Shown piece by piece: positions 53,756-62,649 of a stretch of 64,000 bases of DNA; position 1 is the stretch's first letter, and each line of letters begins with the position of its first letter. The stretch covers positions 138,406-202,405 of the forward strand of contig CAZAMB010000009.1 in assembly GCA_964486335.1 (NCBI GenBank), read 5' to 3'. A program made the position numbers and the translations under genes. The notes below the pieces were generated by a model, which was not told where the DNA came from, did not search any database, and worked only from the letters and a program-made list of their open reading frames with translations. This DNA comes from CAZAMB01 sp964486335 (lineage in GTDB: Bacteria > Planctomycetota > Phycisphaerae > UBA1845).

Positions 53756-54098
53756 AACCCTGTTGAAAAAGCGACCCAATGATATGGGGCACCGGTTTTT
53801 GACTGGTGCACACAGGGGCTGGAACCCAAGCCACACGTTTCTCAACAGACGGTCAATGGCTTTCAGCAGGCTTGCGAGCTTAGGATTCGACGAATCAGAC
53901 CAAGAACCGCAAAAAGACTGCCCGCCATTCAACAAACACGGGGCAAGGAAACCCATTGGATGACGTGCATTTTTAACCACCCTTGCTACAATCTTGGTTC
54001 ATTGAACTTTTCACCCCCGACAAGACCGTCGGGGCGGGTGGGGATCGGATATCATCAGGTGCTTCGGGCCGTTGCCGCCCGTCGGTTTGACTTCGACC
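53756..54098. other. Intergenic region with inverted repeats, possible mobile-element scar
   Basis: 343 bases without a protein-like frame. CTGTTGAAAAA (53760-53770) and TTTCTCAACAG (53838-53848) form an inverted pair with one mismatch. Between them GCACC/GGTGC forms a small hairpin. Near the next gene, CCCCGAC (54015-54021) pairs with GTCGGGG (54028-54034). The outer pair resembles the ends or leader of IS elements, but no transposase is present. Confidence 0.4.
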
Positions 54099-54998
54099 AT
54101 GACGCCGCACGCTCAACTCGTTCAGTCCGCACGCCACGCGCGAAAGACCCTGTACCTCGTGGCCGGCTTCTACGTTGCCATCGGCTTCGTCATGGCTCTG
54201 GTGTCGGCCATTCAGGGCGACCGGCTCGGTGCATTTCTCGGTTTTCTTATCATCAGCGGCGCGCTGGTCATGGGCCTCCTTTTTCGAGCGGCCCTCCACC
54301 TCGGAGTCCGAATTTCGGCCATGGGTGACAGTCTCGACGATCTCCGTCGCCGACTCGATCACTTGGATGATTCGATTCGCGGCATTCGCCTCCCGCCTTC
54401 GGAAAAAAAAACACAGGCCGCCGAATTCGACTTGTCGACAATGGGCATCGGCGATCCCTCTGTGCTCGCCGCCGCCACGCTCGACCGAGATGTGTATCCT
54501 CGCCTCGTCGCCACCATGGAAGAGGAACCGCCCGCGCAAGCCATCTCCGATGTCAGGCGCGTCCAGCAATCCGCTCGACCGGACGCCTCCGCACGATCCG
54601 CGGCCGATGCGGCAGGCGTGGACGAATTCGCCGGCGCTGCGGGCCCGGCGATCAAGAGCCTATTGCGGAATTGGCGAATCGCCCTGCGCGAAGGTGATTT
54701 GGTCGGCTGTCGAGTGGTCCTCTCGGCACTGATTGACACGGCGGGTGAAGAAGCCGTCGTGCCCTTGCGCGAACAAATCGCCGCGCTGGCCGACCGGGTC
54801 GAGCAAAGGCTTCGTTCGGAGTTCTCGGCACATGTTCGAAGTCGCAACTTCGAATCGGCCATCGGTGTCGGCGACCAGATCACAACGCTCTTGGCCGATC
54901 GTCCGGTGGCCGCCGAATACACGAAACTCAAACCGCTCCTGGAGCGACAATCCAAGCGCAACGGCCGTCACCCGACGTCCGCTCTTCCTGGCCATTGA
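54099..54998 (+). CDS. Membrane protein with coiled-coil and long cytoplasmic tail
   Basis: 299 residues from 'MTPHAQLVQS'; the frame extends nine codons upstream to a TTG. Two hydrophobic helices at about 20-40 and 45-68 form a hairpin, followed by a coiled coil ('MGDSLDDLRRRLDHLDDSIR'). A low-complexity linker leads to a helical C-terminal region ('SLLRNWRIALREGDLVGCRV', 'RNFESAIGVGDQITTLL') reminiscent of TPR-like helices. Function unknown; no operon partner. Confidence 0.68.
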   Translation: MTPHAQLVQSARHARKTLYLVAGFYVAIGFVMALVSAIQGDRLGAFLGFLIISGALVMGLLFRAALHLGVRISAMGDSLDDLRRRLDHLDDSIRGIRLPPSEKKTQAAEFDLSTMGIGDPSVLAAATLDRDVYPRLVATMEEEPPAQAISDVRRVQQSARPDASARSAADAAGVDEFAGAAGPAIKSLLRNWRIALREGDLVGCRVVLSALIDTAGEEAVVPLREQIAALADRVEQRLRSEFSAHVRSRNFESAIGVGDQITTLLADRPVAAEYTKLKPLLERQSKRNGRHPTSALPGH

Positions 54999-55129
54999 TT
55001 TAGCAGACTAATCGGGCGATCTTGCGCAGCCGCTGAAAGGTTTCCGAGGATACGTCTTTTAATACACATTCTCCATGCTTGTCGATAAGTCGTGTTTGCC
55101 GATGATAAGCCCAGAAATGCCGGAGTCGT

Positions 55130-55552
55130 ATGGTGGATCACGAAGCGGAGTTGATTAGGTCATTTTTTGTGGCGAGCAAGCAAAAGAGGTTGACTTCTCT
55201 GCTTGCCAATCCGAAACGACGACGAACAGCGTTGAACACGCTTTATCATTGCCGGGATCTGAACACTCGTTACGTGATTCGTTTATCTTCCGACGCTCAT
55301 ACTCCTAATCAAATCGCCGAAGCCCTACAACGACTCGGCGCGCCGTCCACCTGCTGGGTAGTCTCGACCGCTACCGTATTAGACGCGTGCGAGCTTCCGC
55401 TGCTCATGGCGCTTAAGGCCATTATAGGTTCAGGGGAGGGCAACCTCGTCTCGTGTGTTCCCGGAAAGCTCGCTTACTTTGAAGGGGAAGAAGCTGGTGA
55501 CCGGTGCATACTTCATCGTCCGACGAAGACCAAACCCGAAATCGATCGCTGA
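55130..55552 (+). CDS. Hypothetical protein
   Basis: 140 residues, ATG start without a clear ribosome site. The N-terminal half is basic and helical ('FFVASKQKRLTSLLANPKRR', 'RTALNTLYHCRDLNTRYVIR'), the second half mixed alpha/beta ending 'ILHRPTKTKPEIDR'. I do not recognise a family. Codon use is a little less GC-rich than that of its neighbours, consistent with an acquired gene (weak). Confidence 0.55.
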   Translation: MVDHEAELIRSFFVASKQKRLTSLLANPKRRRTALNTLYHCRDLNTRYVIRLSSDAHTPNQIAEALQRLGAPSTCWVVSTATVLDACELPLLMALKAIIGSGEGNLVSCVPGKLAYFEGEEAGDRCILHRPTKTKPEIDR

Positions 55553-55776
55553 AGAACGACCAAGGTAGCGGTTCTTTTACCGCCATTCAGCAGCGGCTTT
55601 CGGCGTCGTTTTCTTCTTAGACTTCGCCCTTGGACTCTGCTTCACTCCCCACTATACTGATCCTCGTTGACCCGTTCGGACGCGGTCGACGATCGGGCTT
55701 CGGACAACCGGACACCAACGCCGACCGGACAAAACGGATTGCGCCGGCGGCTTCGCCATAACCACGGGAGTTTCTC

Positions 55777-56235
55777 ATGGAACGAAACATCCAATTCTCG
55801 GTTTTTCTCGTCAACAAGCCCGGCGTCCTTTCGCAGGTGTTTCGCGAGCTCGCCAAGGCGAAGGTAAACATTGAAGCCGTCGCCATGATGGACTCCATGG
55901 AACACGGCGTCCTGCGCTTCATCGTTGATGATGCCGGCGCAGCCCGCCCCGTGCTCAAGAAACTCAACATCCCCATCAGCGAGGCCGAAGTGCTGGAAAT
56001 GACCCTGCCCAACCGCCCGGGCGCGGTCGCCGATGTGTGCGAAAAACTCTCCATCGCCCACATCAACGTCGGCTACATGTACTGCACCAGCGGTGCCAAC
56101 GGCGGAAAGACCAACGTCGTCCTCAAGGTGCCCGATATCAAGAAGGCCATGAAGGTGCTCGACAACGGCAAGAGTCCGCGCCGTGACATGAAAATCAAGC
56201 TCCGACGTCCGACCGGCGCTACCAAACGCTTATGA
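55777..56235 (+). CDS. Tandem ACT-domain protein
   Basis: 152 residues. Two ACT modules: 'FSVFLVNKPGVLSQVFRELA' with 'KAKVNIEAVAMMDSME', then 'MTLPNRPGAVADVCEKLSIA' with 'HINVGYMYCTSG'. The motif NxPGxL/V with a following 'xNI' turn binds amino acids. Stand-alone tandem ACT proteins usually sense amino acids or act as regulatory subunits. No partner enzyme adjoins. The basic C-terminus 'DMKIKLRRPTGATKRL' is unusual. Confidence 0.85.
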   Translation: MERNIQFSVFLVNKPGVLSQVFRELAKAKVNIEAVAMMDSMEHGVLRFIVDDAGAARPVLKKLNIPISEAEVLEMTLPNRPGAVADVCEKLSIAHINVGYMYCTSGANGGKTNVVLKVPDIKKAMKVLDNGKSPRRDMKIKLRRPTGATKRL

Positions 56236-56287
56236 TTGCGTGATAGGGCTAGCCGGGAGTCGGCGATTCTGCTTTCATCCCATTTGT

Positions 56288-57409
56288 TCACGAAGGGGAC
56301 ATGACCGCCCCCATCCGGCAACGTTCGGGAAGCCTGCCGCGCACCGCCTCCCACACGCGATCCACCGACAGCTCCGTCATGCACCGGTGTTCATGGGCGC
56401 ACTTCGACAGTTTCCGCAAGTAGCACGGCGAGCACGCCAACGGAACACGGAGCACATCCTCGGGGCGTCGATAGGGCCCGGTCCGCATTGGATTCGTTGG
56501 ACCGATCAGGCATACCAGCGGACGACCAAGCGCTGTTGCGATATGCATCGGTGCGCTGTCATGGCACAAAACAACGTCCGCTCGCTCTAGCACGGCCGCC
56601 ATTTGTTGTAACGTCGTCCGCCCGGCCAGATTCCCGACGCGAGACTGGCACAACTCTGCAATCTGCTTGCAAAGCCCCGCTTCTTCCGGACCACCCACGA
56701 GCACGCATCGCACCCCTCCATCCGCCTGCAATCGGTCGATTGTTTCCGCGAACCGCTCCGGTAACCAGACCTTTGTTTCCCATCGCGCCCCCGGCACGAT
56801 CGCCGCCAGCGCGGCCCCGGCTTCCACGCCGATTTCCCGCAGCAATGCCCGCGCTTCGTCGCGCGCACCCGCATCGATCATCAAGGGAAACGCCATCGGC
56901 TCGTCGGAAAAACCGAGCAATCCCGCCGCCCCCCAATTCCGATCAACAGCATGAGTCTCGCCGGCCACCCCCTTGATCCGATGATTGTAGAAAACCCACG
57001 CCCCTTCGCGTGCGTCGGCAAATCCGATGCGCACTCCCGCGCCGCTCGCCCATGCCAGAAACCCAGTCCGAATCAGTCCCTGAAGGTCAATGACCAACTC
57101 GTAGCGCCGCGCTCTCAATGCGCGGACAAACCGCAGGAATTCGGTCGTCACACTCCCGCTCCGCCCCACTCGCCCGAATCGACGTCGATCGAATAATACG
57201 AGTTCATCGATCTCCCCATGTCCCTCAAGCAGCGGCGCGAATGCCGACCCGATCAGCCAGTCAATTCGCGCTGATGGATATCGACGCCGCAGCCCGTGTA
57301 GCACCGGCAAGGCATGAATAACGTCGCCAAGCGAACTCGGTTTGATCAAGAGAATGCGCGAGAACGACCGCGCAGATAACGACCCTCGCGCGCGGTCCGG
57401 GCCCGTCAC
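56288..57409 (-). CDS. Glycosyltransferase family 9 (heptosyltransferase-like)
   Basis: 373 residues from a GTG that overlaps the stop of the preceding leucyltransferase gene by four bases (GTGA), so translation is probably coupled. GT9 features: 'ILLIKPSSLGDVIHALPVLH' near 19-38, 'VPGARWETKVWLPERFAETI', 'LVGGPEEAGLCKQIAE' and 'CHDSAPMHIATALGRPLVCL'. It adds a heptose or related sugar to LPS core at the inner-membrane face, consistent with lpxA in this window. Cysteines 'CSPCYLRKLSKCAHEHRC' near the end match the extra loop of many bacterial GT9 enzymes. Confidence 0.9.
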   Translation of the reverse strand: MTGPDRARGSLSARSFSRILLIKPSSLGDVIHALPVLHGLRRRYPSARIDWLIGSAFAPLLEGHGEIDELVLFDRRRFGRVGRSGSVTTEFLRFVRALRARRYELVIDLQGLIRTGFLAWASGAGVRIGFADAREGAWVFYNHRIKGVAGETHAVDRNWGAAGLLGFSDEPMAFPLMIDAGARDEARALLREIGVEAGAALAAIVPGARWETKVWLPERFAETIDRLQADGGVRCVLVGGPEEAGLCKQIAELCQSRVGNLAGRTTLQQMAAVLERADVVLCHDSAPMHIATALGRPLVCLIGPTNPMRTGPYRRPEDVLRVPLACSPCYLRKLSKCAHEHRCMTELSVDRVWEAVRGRLPERCRMGAVMSPS

Positions 57410-58161
57410 GCCTCACCCCGTTCGGCGTTCCCGCGCCACAGACCATCGCCGACAAGAAGCTCGTAGGGACGAAACCGTCCCTTGTAGGACATGGTCGGGC
57501 TCTTTTCGACGTAATACCCGAGGTAGTAATACGACAACCGCTGCTCACGACAGAATTCGATTTCCCGAAGAATGGAGTAGGTTCCCAGGCTCCTCCGCGC
57601 AAACTCCGGATCGAAGTACATGTACACGCTGCTCAACCCGTTCGGAACACAGTCGGCGATGCTCACGCCCACCACTCGCTCTCCAATGCGATACACGAAC
57701 TCCATCGTGTCCGTCGGCGAGTCGTACAGAAAATCGTCAAACCCCTCTCGCTCCCTCGCCATGGTTTCATCGTGCTGGGCGTCCAGGTATCGCGTATAAA
57801 CCTCGAAGCGATCATCGCTTGAGACGGGCCGACCCGTTTCAATCCACACATCCGCGTTTCGTCGCCACACCCTCCGCATCGACCCGGTCGGACGAAACTC
57901 ATCAACGGGAATACGCAGCTGCTGACACTCGTTGCAACTCCGACACGTCGGCCGGTAGACGATCCGTCCGCTTCGTCGATAGCCTCGCCCGAGCAACATC
58001 TCGTAAGTCTTTCCGTCCAGCGCATCGAAAACGCACGCCTGATGTCGTGACTCCCGCCCGGCCAGATAAGGGCACGGCGATTCCATCGACACGAATCGAG
58101 GCCCGTCCGCAACCGAGGGCAACGGCGAAACGACTTCTGGAACTGGCGAAGATGGCCTCAT
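57406..58161 (-). CDS. bpt: Aspartate/glutamate leucyl-tRNA-protein transferase
   Basis: 251 residues. N-terminal Cys motif 'CPYLAGRESRHQACVF', then 'GYRRSGRIVYRPTCRSCNEC' with the paired cysteines of the ATE/Bpt family. The C-terminal GNAT-like half shows 'YMYFDPEFARRSLGTYSILR' and 'YYYLGYYVEKSPTMSYKGRF'. It transfers Leu from Leu-tRNA to N-terminal Asp/Glu, tagging proteins for ClpS/ClpAP. No clp gene adjoins; the GT9 gene overlaps its stop. Confidence 0.92.
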   Translation of the reverse strand: MRPSSPVPEVVSPLPSVADGPRFVSMESPCPYLAGRESRHQACVFDALDGKTYEMLLGRGYRRSGRIVYRPTCRSCNECQQLRIPVDEFRPTGSMRRVWRRNADVWIETGRPVSSDDRFEVYTRYLDAQHDETMAREREGFDDFLYDSPTDTMEFVYRIGERVVGVSIADCVPNGLSSVYMYFDPEFARRSLGTYSILREIEFCREQRLSYYYLGYYVEKSPTMSYKGRFRPYELLVGDGLWRGNAERGEA

Positions 58162-58186
58162 GGAAGATGCTATTGTACGAATTTCG

Positions 58187-58972
58187 CTACGCCAGTGGCA
58201 ACAACAATCCAGGGCTGATTCGCTCCGCGACCCAAATGATCAGCGGGGGAAGAAAAACCCCCGGCAGCATATTGGCCACCGCGATTCGCTTCAGATCGAG
58301 AATCATCAGCGACGTCGCCAGCAGGGCGATCCCCCCCACCGTGCTCATCAGCACGATCGAAAGCGGATCAAGCGGCTGAGCGCCCCAATACGAAACCACC
58401 GACAAACCGCCCTGAAACACTCCGACCGTCAGCACGCTGGCGAACACTCCCCAGCCCAGCGACGACGCCAGCGCCAGCGAGCAAAACCCGTCCAACAGCG
58501 ACTTGATGTACAGAAAACTCGGATTCCCCCTCGCTCCGTTCTCGATGCACCCAATCAGCGTCAGCGGCCCAACGCAGAAGATCACGCTGGCCGTCAGAAA
58601 CCCTTCGGCGAACCGCCCGCCATCTCCGCTCGTGAAACGCCGGTGAATCCACCCGCCCAGCGACTCAATCCGCTCTTGAAGCCGAAGCGCCGTGCCGATC
58701 ACCGCACCGATCAGCAACGATCCGATCACCACCATCGCCAGCCGCGCGCCGTACGTCGATGGTTCGTTCATCAGCGGCTTGTACTGCGCAACCGCCTGCG
58801 CAAACTGCAGCACCCCCGCGTCCACGCCCAGCGTCACCGTCACCAACCCCAGACACTGAAGCACGATCACCCGGTACCGCTCCGGCAGTCCGCCCGATAC
58901 CGCCAAACCGATCAGGCTCCCCACTGTAACCGTCGCCACGTTGACAATCGTTCCGCTCAGGATGGACCACAT
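58187..58972 (-). CDS. DUF554-family membrane protein
   Basis: 261 residues with seven or so hydrophobic helices. The family opening 'SILSGTIVNVATVTVGSLIG' and 'GFLTASVIFCVGPLTLIGCI' (with 'GPLTLIG') identify DUF554, a conserved membrane protein of unknown transport-like function. It overlaps the 3' end of the glycosyltransferase-like gene by 16 bases on the same strand, so the two are translationally linked. Confidence 0.88.
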   Translation of the reverse strand: MWSILSGTIVNVATVTVGSLIGLAVSGGLPERYRVIVLQCLGLVTVTLGVDAGVLQFAQAVAQYKPLMNEPSTYGARLAMVVIGSLLIGAVIGTALRLQERIESLGGWIHRRFTSGDGGRFAEGFLTASVIFCVGPLTLIGCIENGARGNPSFLYIKSLLDGFCSLALASSLGWGVFASVLTVGVFQGGLSVVSYWGAQPLDPLSIVLMSTVGGIALLATSLMILDLKRIAVANMLPGVFLPPLIIWVAERISPGLLLPLA

Positions 58973-60942
58973 GACGCCCGCTCCACCCCGGCCTTCTCAC
59001 CTGGCGACCTCGCTCGCAAAAAGCCCGTTTCCCTTTGCAACTCTCTGATTCTCTCGACAATCTGTCCGAGGCGGCATTCCATCGTATGCTTCGCCATAAC
59101 CTCTCGCATCCCGTCCATCGCTTCTTCCGCGAATCGTGACTCATCGCTGCGAACCGCGTCTGCCAGCTTCGTCAACTCATCGCCGCGTTGAAAGAAGTTG
59201 ACCGATTGACCGGCCACTGCCAGGTCGGGATAACCACGCGCAAAAACCTCGTGCGATCCCCGCATCGCCACGACCGCTCCTCGCCCCATCGCGTCGACCG
59301 CCAATTGTACCGACGCACGCGAATACCACGGCAACACGACCAGTAACGCATTCCCGACGGCCGTTTCCATCTCGTCACTTCGTGGAATCGGCCCGCGCCG
59401 CCCATCACCTCCGCGCCCCATAGCGGGCCAGTGCTCCCCCCAAAGCGAGACCGCGCTTCCGCGTCGCACCAGCGCCGACGCCATCGCCCGCGCCACCGAC
59501 GCCGGCCCGATTCGGGATCGAAGCAGCGAAAGAAACATCCCCGAAACACCCTCATCGCTCAAAGCAGTGCCGCACTCCTCCTGCGCCCGCGCGAGAACCT
59601 CCCCCGCCGTGGAGTCATCGTATCGGTCGGCGTCTCGCAGCACGATTCGCTGCATCGCTTCCCACAACGCGATCTGGCTCGGAAGCGTCACGCCGCTCGC
59701 CTCCGGCCGATCATCCGGAAGGTCCATCATCACGGCCGCCGTGCGCCGCTCCGTTTCATTCCCCACCGGACTAGCGCAAAGCGTCGCCGCGTGGCACGCC
59801 GGTTCCATTCGACCCGCCCGGCCTTTCGGAACACCCGATTCCAACAGCTTGACCAGCATCGGCTGCGAAACCGCGAGAAAAAGATCGAACGGTCCGCGCC
59901 CCTCGACGACCGCACTTCGCGGTACGCCGTCGCCGACAAAGACATGGACCACCGGCATCTCGACGGGAAGCAGCGCTCGCTCCGCGGCCGGCGCTCCGCC
60001 GATATAAATCACCATGTCCGCCGATATGTCCACGATGGACTGAAGCCGAGCCGCAACATGACGCAGATCAGGCCGCTCCGGAACGCAAACCGAATGTCGC
60101 CATCCCAGTCGATTCATTGCCTGCGAAAGCCGATTCGCCTGTTCCGCCGCCGGGCCGGCGTCGTCAATGCCCACGATCGCGACACAAGGTGATTCCGATA
60201 TGGGTTTTTGCTTCTTCGCGCGCAGCGCCTCAACCGACCGCGATACCGATTGAGCTTGAACCCGCAGCACCTCGCCGCCCGCGATCTCAATACTCCGTTG
60301 AATCTCCGCGATCTGCCCGGCCGTTCGTTGCGGAACCTTGAACAACTGCCCCGGCAGTTCATAACCCGGATGCTCCGCGAACAGCAACCGCATCCGCGAT
60401 ACCGTGTCATCCGCCGGCACGAATACCAATCGTCCCTGCTCGATCAGCCCCGCATAATCGTGCAACCGCATCGCAAGCTTCAAGTTGATCGGCGACTCTT
60501 CCATGACGAACACCGCGTGCCTCGGCCCTAGCCGCCGCGAAATCTCAACGGCTTCCGCGCCCGTCAGGATCCCCGGCAGCGTCACCGACCCTCCGCCCGC
60601 GCCGACGTTGCAAAACATCTCCTCTGCGCTGATCCTCGGCATCGATGATCCACCGAACCACCTCTTGCCTGCCTCGGCCACTTGTACGGACTTGGTGCCT
60701 TGCCGAATGTCTCGCGGCACGTCGCCAGTTGTGCTTGCTGGCACAGGAGATTTGGAAGACGTAGGCGCAGGTTGGCCGCGCAGGTCCGCCGGAACGCGAA
60801 ACGTTCGACTTCCGTCGCGCCCGACGGCTTCCACCACACCTTCCGGCACGACCGCATTGTCAATAATGTCCGCAACCAGCGCCTGTCGACTGCGAAGCGC
60901 CTTCAAATTGAGTTGATAATAATCGACCGACGTCTGACGCAA
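58957..60942 (-). CDS. Glycosyltransferase-like protein with Maf-type N-terminal part
   Basis: 661 residues. 'YYQLNLKALRSRQALVADII' and 'GPRHAVFVMEESPINLKLAM' resemble the N-terminal part of motility-associated-factor glycosyltransferases. A middle Rossmann-like segment ('CVAIVGIDDAGPAAEQANRL', 'VIYIGGAPAAERALL') and a GT-B-like C-terminus ('YSRASVQLAVDAMGRGAVVA', then 'GDELTKLADAVRSDE') follow. It may glycosylate a surface protein, but no flagellin or acceptor gene is near. The DUF554 start lies inside its 3' end. Confidence 0.6.
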   Translation of the reverse strand: MRQTSVDYYQLNLKALRSRQALVADIIDNAVVPEGVVEAVGRDGSRTFRVPADLRGQPAPTSSKSPVPASTTGDVPRDIRQGTKSVQVAEAGKRWFGGSSMPRISAEEMFCNVGAGGGSVTLPGILTGAEAVEISRRLGPRHAVFVMEESPINLKLAMRLHDYAGLIEQGRLVFVPADDTVSRMRLLFAEHPGYELPGQLFKVPQRTAGQIAEIQRSIEIAGGEVLRVQAQSVSRSVEALRAKKQKPISESPCVAIVGIDDAGPAAEQANRLSQAMNRLGWRHSVCVPERPDLRHVAARLQSIVDISADMVIYIGGAPAAERALLPVEMPVVHVFVGDGVPRSAVVEGRGPFDLFLAVSQPMLVKLLESGVPKGRAGRMEPACHAATLCASPVGNETERRTAAVMMDLPDDRPEASGVTLPSQIALWEAMQRIVLRDADRYDDSTAGEVLARAQEECGTALSDEGVSGMFLSLLRSRIGPASVARAMASALVRRGSAVSLWGEHWPAMGRGGDGRRGPIPRSDEMETAVGNALLVVLPWYSRASVQLAVDAMGRGAVVAMRGSHEVFARGYPDLAVAGQSVNFFQRGDELTKLADAVRSDESRFAEEAMDGMREVMAKHTMECRLGQIVERIRELQRETGFLRARSPGEKAGVERASCGPS

Positions 60943-61022
60943 TGCTTGTCTCCGCCCGACTTCTCAATTGTCCCGATTGGCCGTCCGACGGCGCCTCTCG
61001 ATGAAGCAGAGGCCGATCCGTC

Positions 61023-61446
61023 AAACCGAGCCGCAGGCTTCAGCCCGCGCGGACGCCTCACCCCTTGGCAAGGGGGGACACAGGGGGGTCAATCCGGCAC
61101 AATTGAATACGCTTGGCGCCAATCAAACGTTTCCAAACTCGCAAAACGCTAGAGCAATCCCACTCCAATCGTCGCGAGCCCCGGGATTCCGCCCGCGCGG
61201 ATGCCTCCCCCCTTGGCAAGGGGGGACACAGGGGGGTCAATCCGGCACAAATGAATACGCCTAGCGCCAATCAAACGTTTCCAAACTCGCAAAACGCTAG
61301 AGCAATCCCACTCCAATCNNNNNNNNNNNNNNNNNNNNNNNNNNNNNNNNNNNNNNNNNNNNNNNNNNNNNNNNNNNNNNNNNNNNNNNNNNNNNNNNNN
61401 NNNNNNNNNNNNNNNNNNGTGGCGAGCCGCAGGCTTCAGCCGGCCC
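61023..61446. repeat. 148-bp tandem repeat array interrupted by a scaffold gap
   Basis: Two near-identical units, 61023-61170 and 61171-61318, then exactly 100 N (61319-61418), then ~28 bases matching a unit start ('GAGCCGCAGGCTTCAGCC' occurs in unit 1 and after the gap). Each unit holds a perfect palindrome, CCCCTTGGCAAGGGG (61061-61075) or its 19-base form (61207-61225), beside GGACACAGGGGGGTCAATCC. The array is in phase on both sides of the gap, so the true copy number is unknown. No gene is disrupted. Confidence 0.85.
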
Positions 61447-61550
61447 GGCGAATTCAAACGAAACATGGCGAGTTTGAATGTTCTCCGGATTGTGTTCACT
61501 CGGTTTTCGGATAGATCTTATCCGATCACTAAATCACCACGTCATCCTTG

Positions 61551-61748
61551 TCACGTCGCCGTCCGAAACGCCAGCACCAGCATCGCCACCAGAAACCCGA
61601 TCCACACCATCCACGCCGCGCCCGCCAGCACCATCGGCCACCGCGCCATCGGCGGCGAGTTCCCGCACGGTATCGTCGGATCACTCCAGTCCGGCCCGCC
61701 GCGCCGATCCGAACCTTCGGCCTTTGCGTTCTCTTTCGATTCACTCAT
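61551..61748 (-). CDS. Small membrane protein
   Basis: 65 residues from 'MSESKENAKA'; the frame opens 24 codons earlier but that part is unconvincing. A hydrophilic N-terminal half with 'DRRGGPDWSDPTIPCGNSPP' precedes one transmembrane helix ('WPMVLAGAAWMVWIGFLVAM') and a short basic end. Function unknown. It follows the two secreted-protein genes on the same strand across 197 bases. Confidence 0.5.
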   Translation of the reverse strand: MSESKENAKAEGSDRRGGPDWSDPTIPCGNSPPMARWPMVLAGAAWMVWIGFLVAMLVLAFRTAT

Positions 61749-61945
61749 ATCGCTAGCACGCTCCCGATCAAATCTCGATATCGTCGAATCCACCGCGCCC
61801 GCGCAGTCTATCTCATCCAACGCCCTTCCGCGACCGCCCGTCCCCTTTGCCCCCTTGCCTCACTGCCTCATTGCTACCTTCCCTCGTAACCGCACGAACA
61901 TGTAGCTTCGCAACGGATTGAAAATGACCCGACTCCCGGCCCCGG

Positions 61946-62632
61946 TCATTCCTCCGGCGGTGTGGAAAGTACTTCGCGCAGACGATGCAATCCGCGCAGT
62001 GCTTGCCGCCGTTCAACCTCTGCCGCGTCAGGTGTCGCAACCGCCCCGGCCAGCGCGTGAAACAAGCAGCGGCACGGGTGCGCTTCGTCGGGCCCACAGG
62101 TCGGGCGACCGAAATGGCGTGCATCAACCACGATCGCCGGTCGTTGCGACGCTTCGCTCGGCTTGCGAATGACGAGGCCGGTTGACGAAGTTGGAGTCGT
62201 TTTGATCGTGGTGACATAGACCACCACGACATCAGGATCGGTCGGAAAGGCGCCGGCAGGGCCGTGGTTCCCGCGAACGATGGAGGCGGGATCGACGTGT
62301 CGAAGTGCGGTGTCGGGCAAGAACACCGCCGTGGCATTGACAAAGCGGATGCCGAACGGGGCTGCGTCGTTTTGCATCATCTCGAATTGCCGCGAGACGT
62401 CCGCCTCCGTTGCCGCCGGATTCGTCCCGTTATCGTCTGTCACGATTACAAACTTCAACGGAATGGCGACTTGCGGTCGGGTCGCGGAGTCATCTTTTGA
62501 TGTTCGATCCGAAACCGCCGCCGACAATGATTCCTGATCGTGCGCCGACGCGTGAGTTGCTACAGGCGAACCGACATTGACCATCGCCAGCAACACTATC
62601 AACAAAATTCCGGCAGTTCGTGTTCGAACCAT
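61946..62632 (-). CDS. Secreted protein, weakly M43-peptidase-like, unknown function
   Basis: 228 residues with a signal peptide ending 'ATHASA'. 'IPLKFVIVTDDNGTNPAATE' and 'ADVSRQFEMMQNDAAPFGIR' resemble the N-terminal part of pappalysin-type (M43) peptidases, but the expected HExxH zinc motif is absent; the Cys/His stretch 'CGPDEAHPCRCLFHALAG' stands in the approximate place. Activity is therefore doubtful. It starts 17 bases after the stop of the ELWxxDGT gene, probably the same transcript. Confidence 0.5.
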   Translation of the reverse strand: MVRTRTAGILLIVLLAMVNVGSPVATHASAHDQESLSAAVSDRTSKDDSATRPQVAIPLKFVIVTDDNGTNPAATEADVSRQFEMMQNDAAPFGIRFVNATAVFLPDTALRHVDPASIVRGNHGPAGAFPTDPDVVVVYVTTIKTTPTSSTGLVIRKPSEASQRPAIVVDARHFGRPTCGPDEAHPCRCLFHALAGAVATPDAAEVERRQALRGLHRLREVLSTPPEE

Positions 62633-62649
62633 TTTGATTCTCCCAGTTC

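Noticed and set aside
61061..61318. Possible CRISPR array
   Set aside because: Units are 148 bp and tandem with no variable spacers, and the palindrome is internal; no cas gene is present.
61946..62632. Active pappalysin-type peptidase
   Set aside because: No HExxH motif is present in any plausible frame of this gene; only a weak N-terminal resemblance remains.
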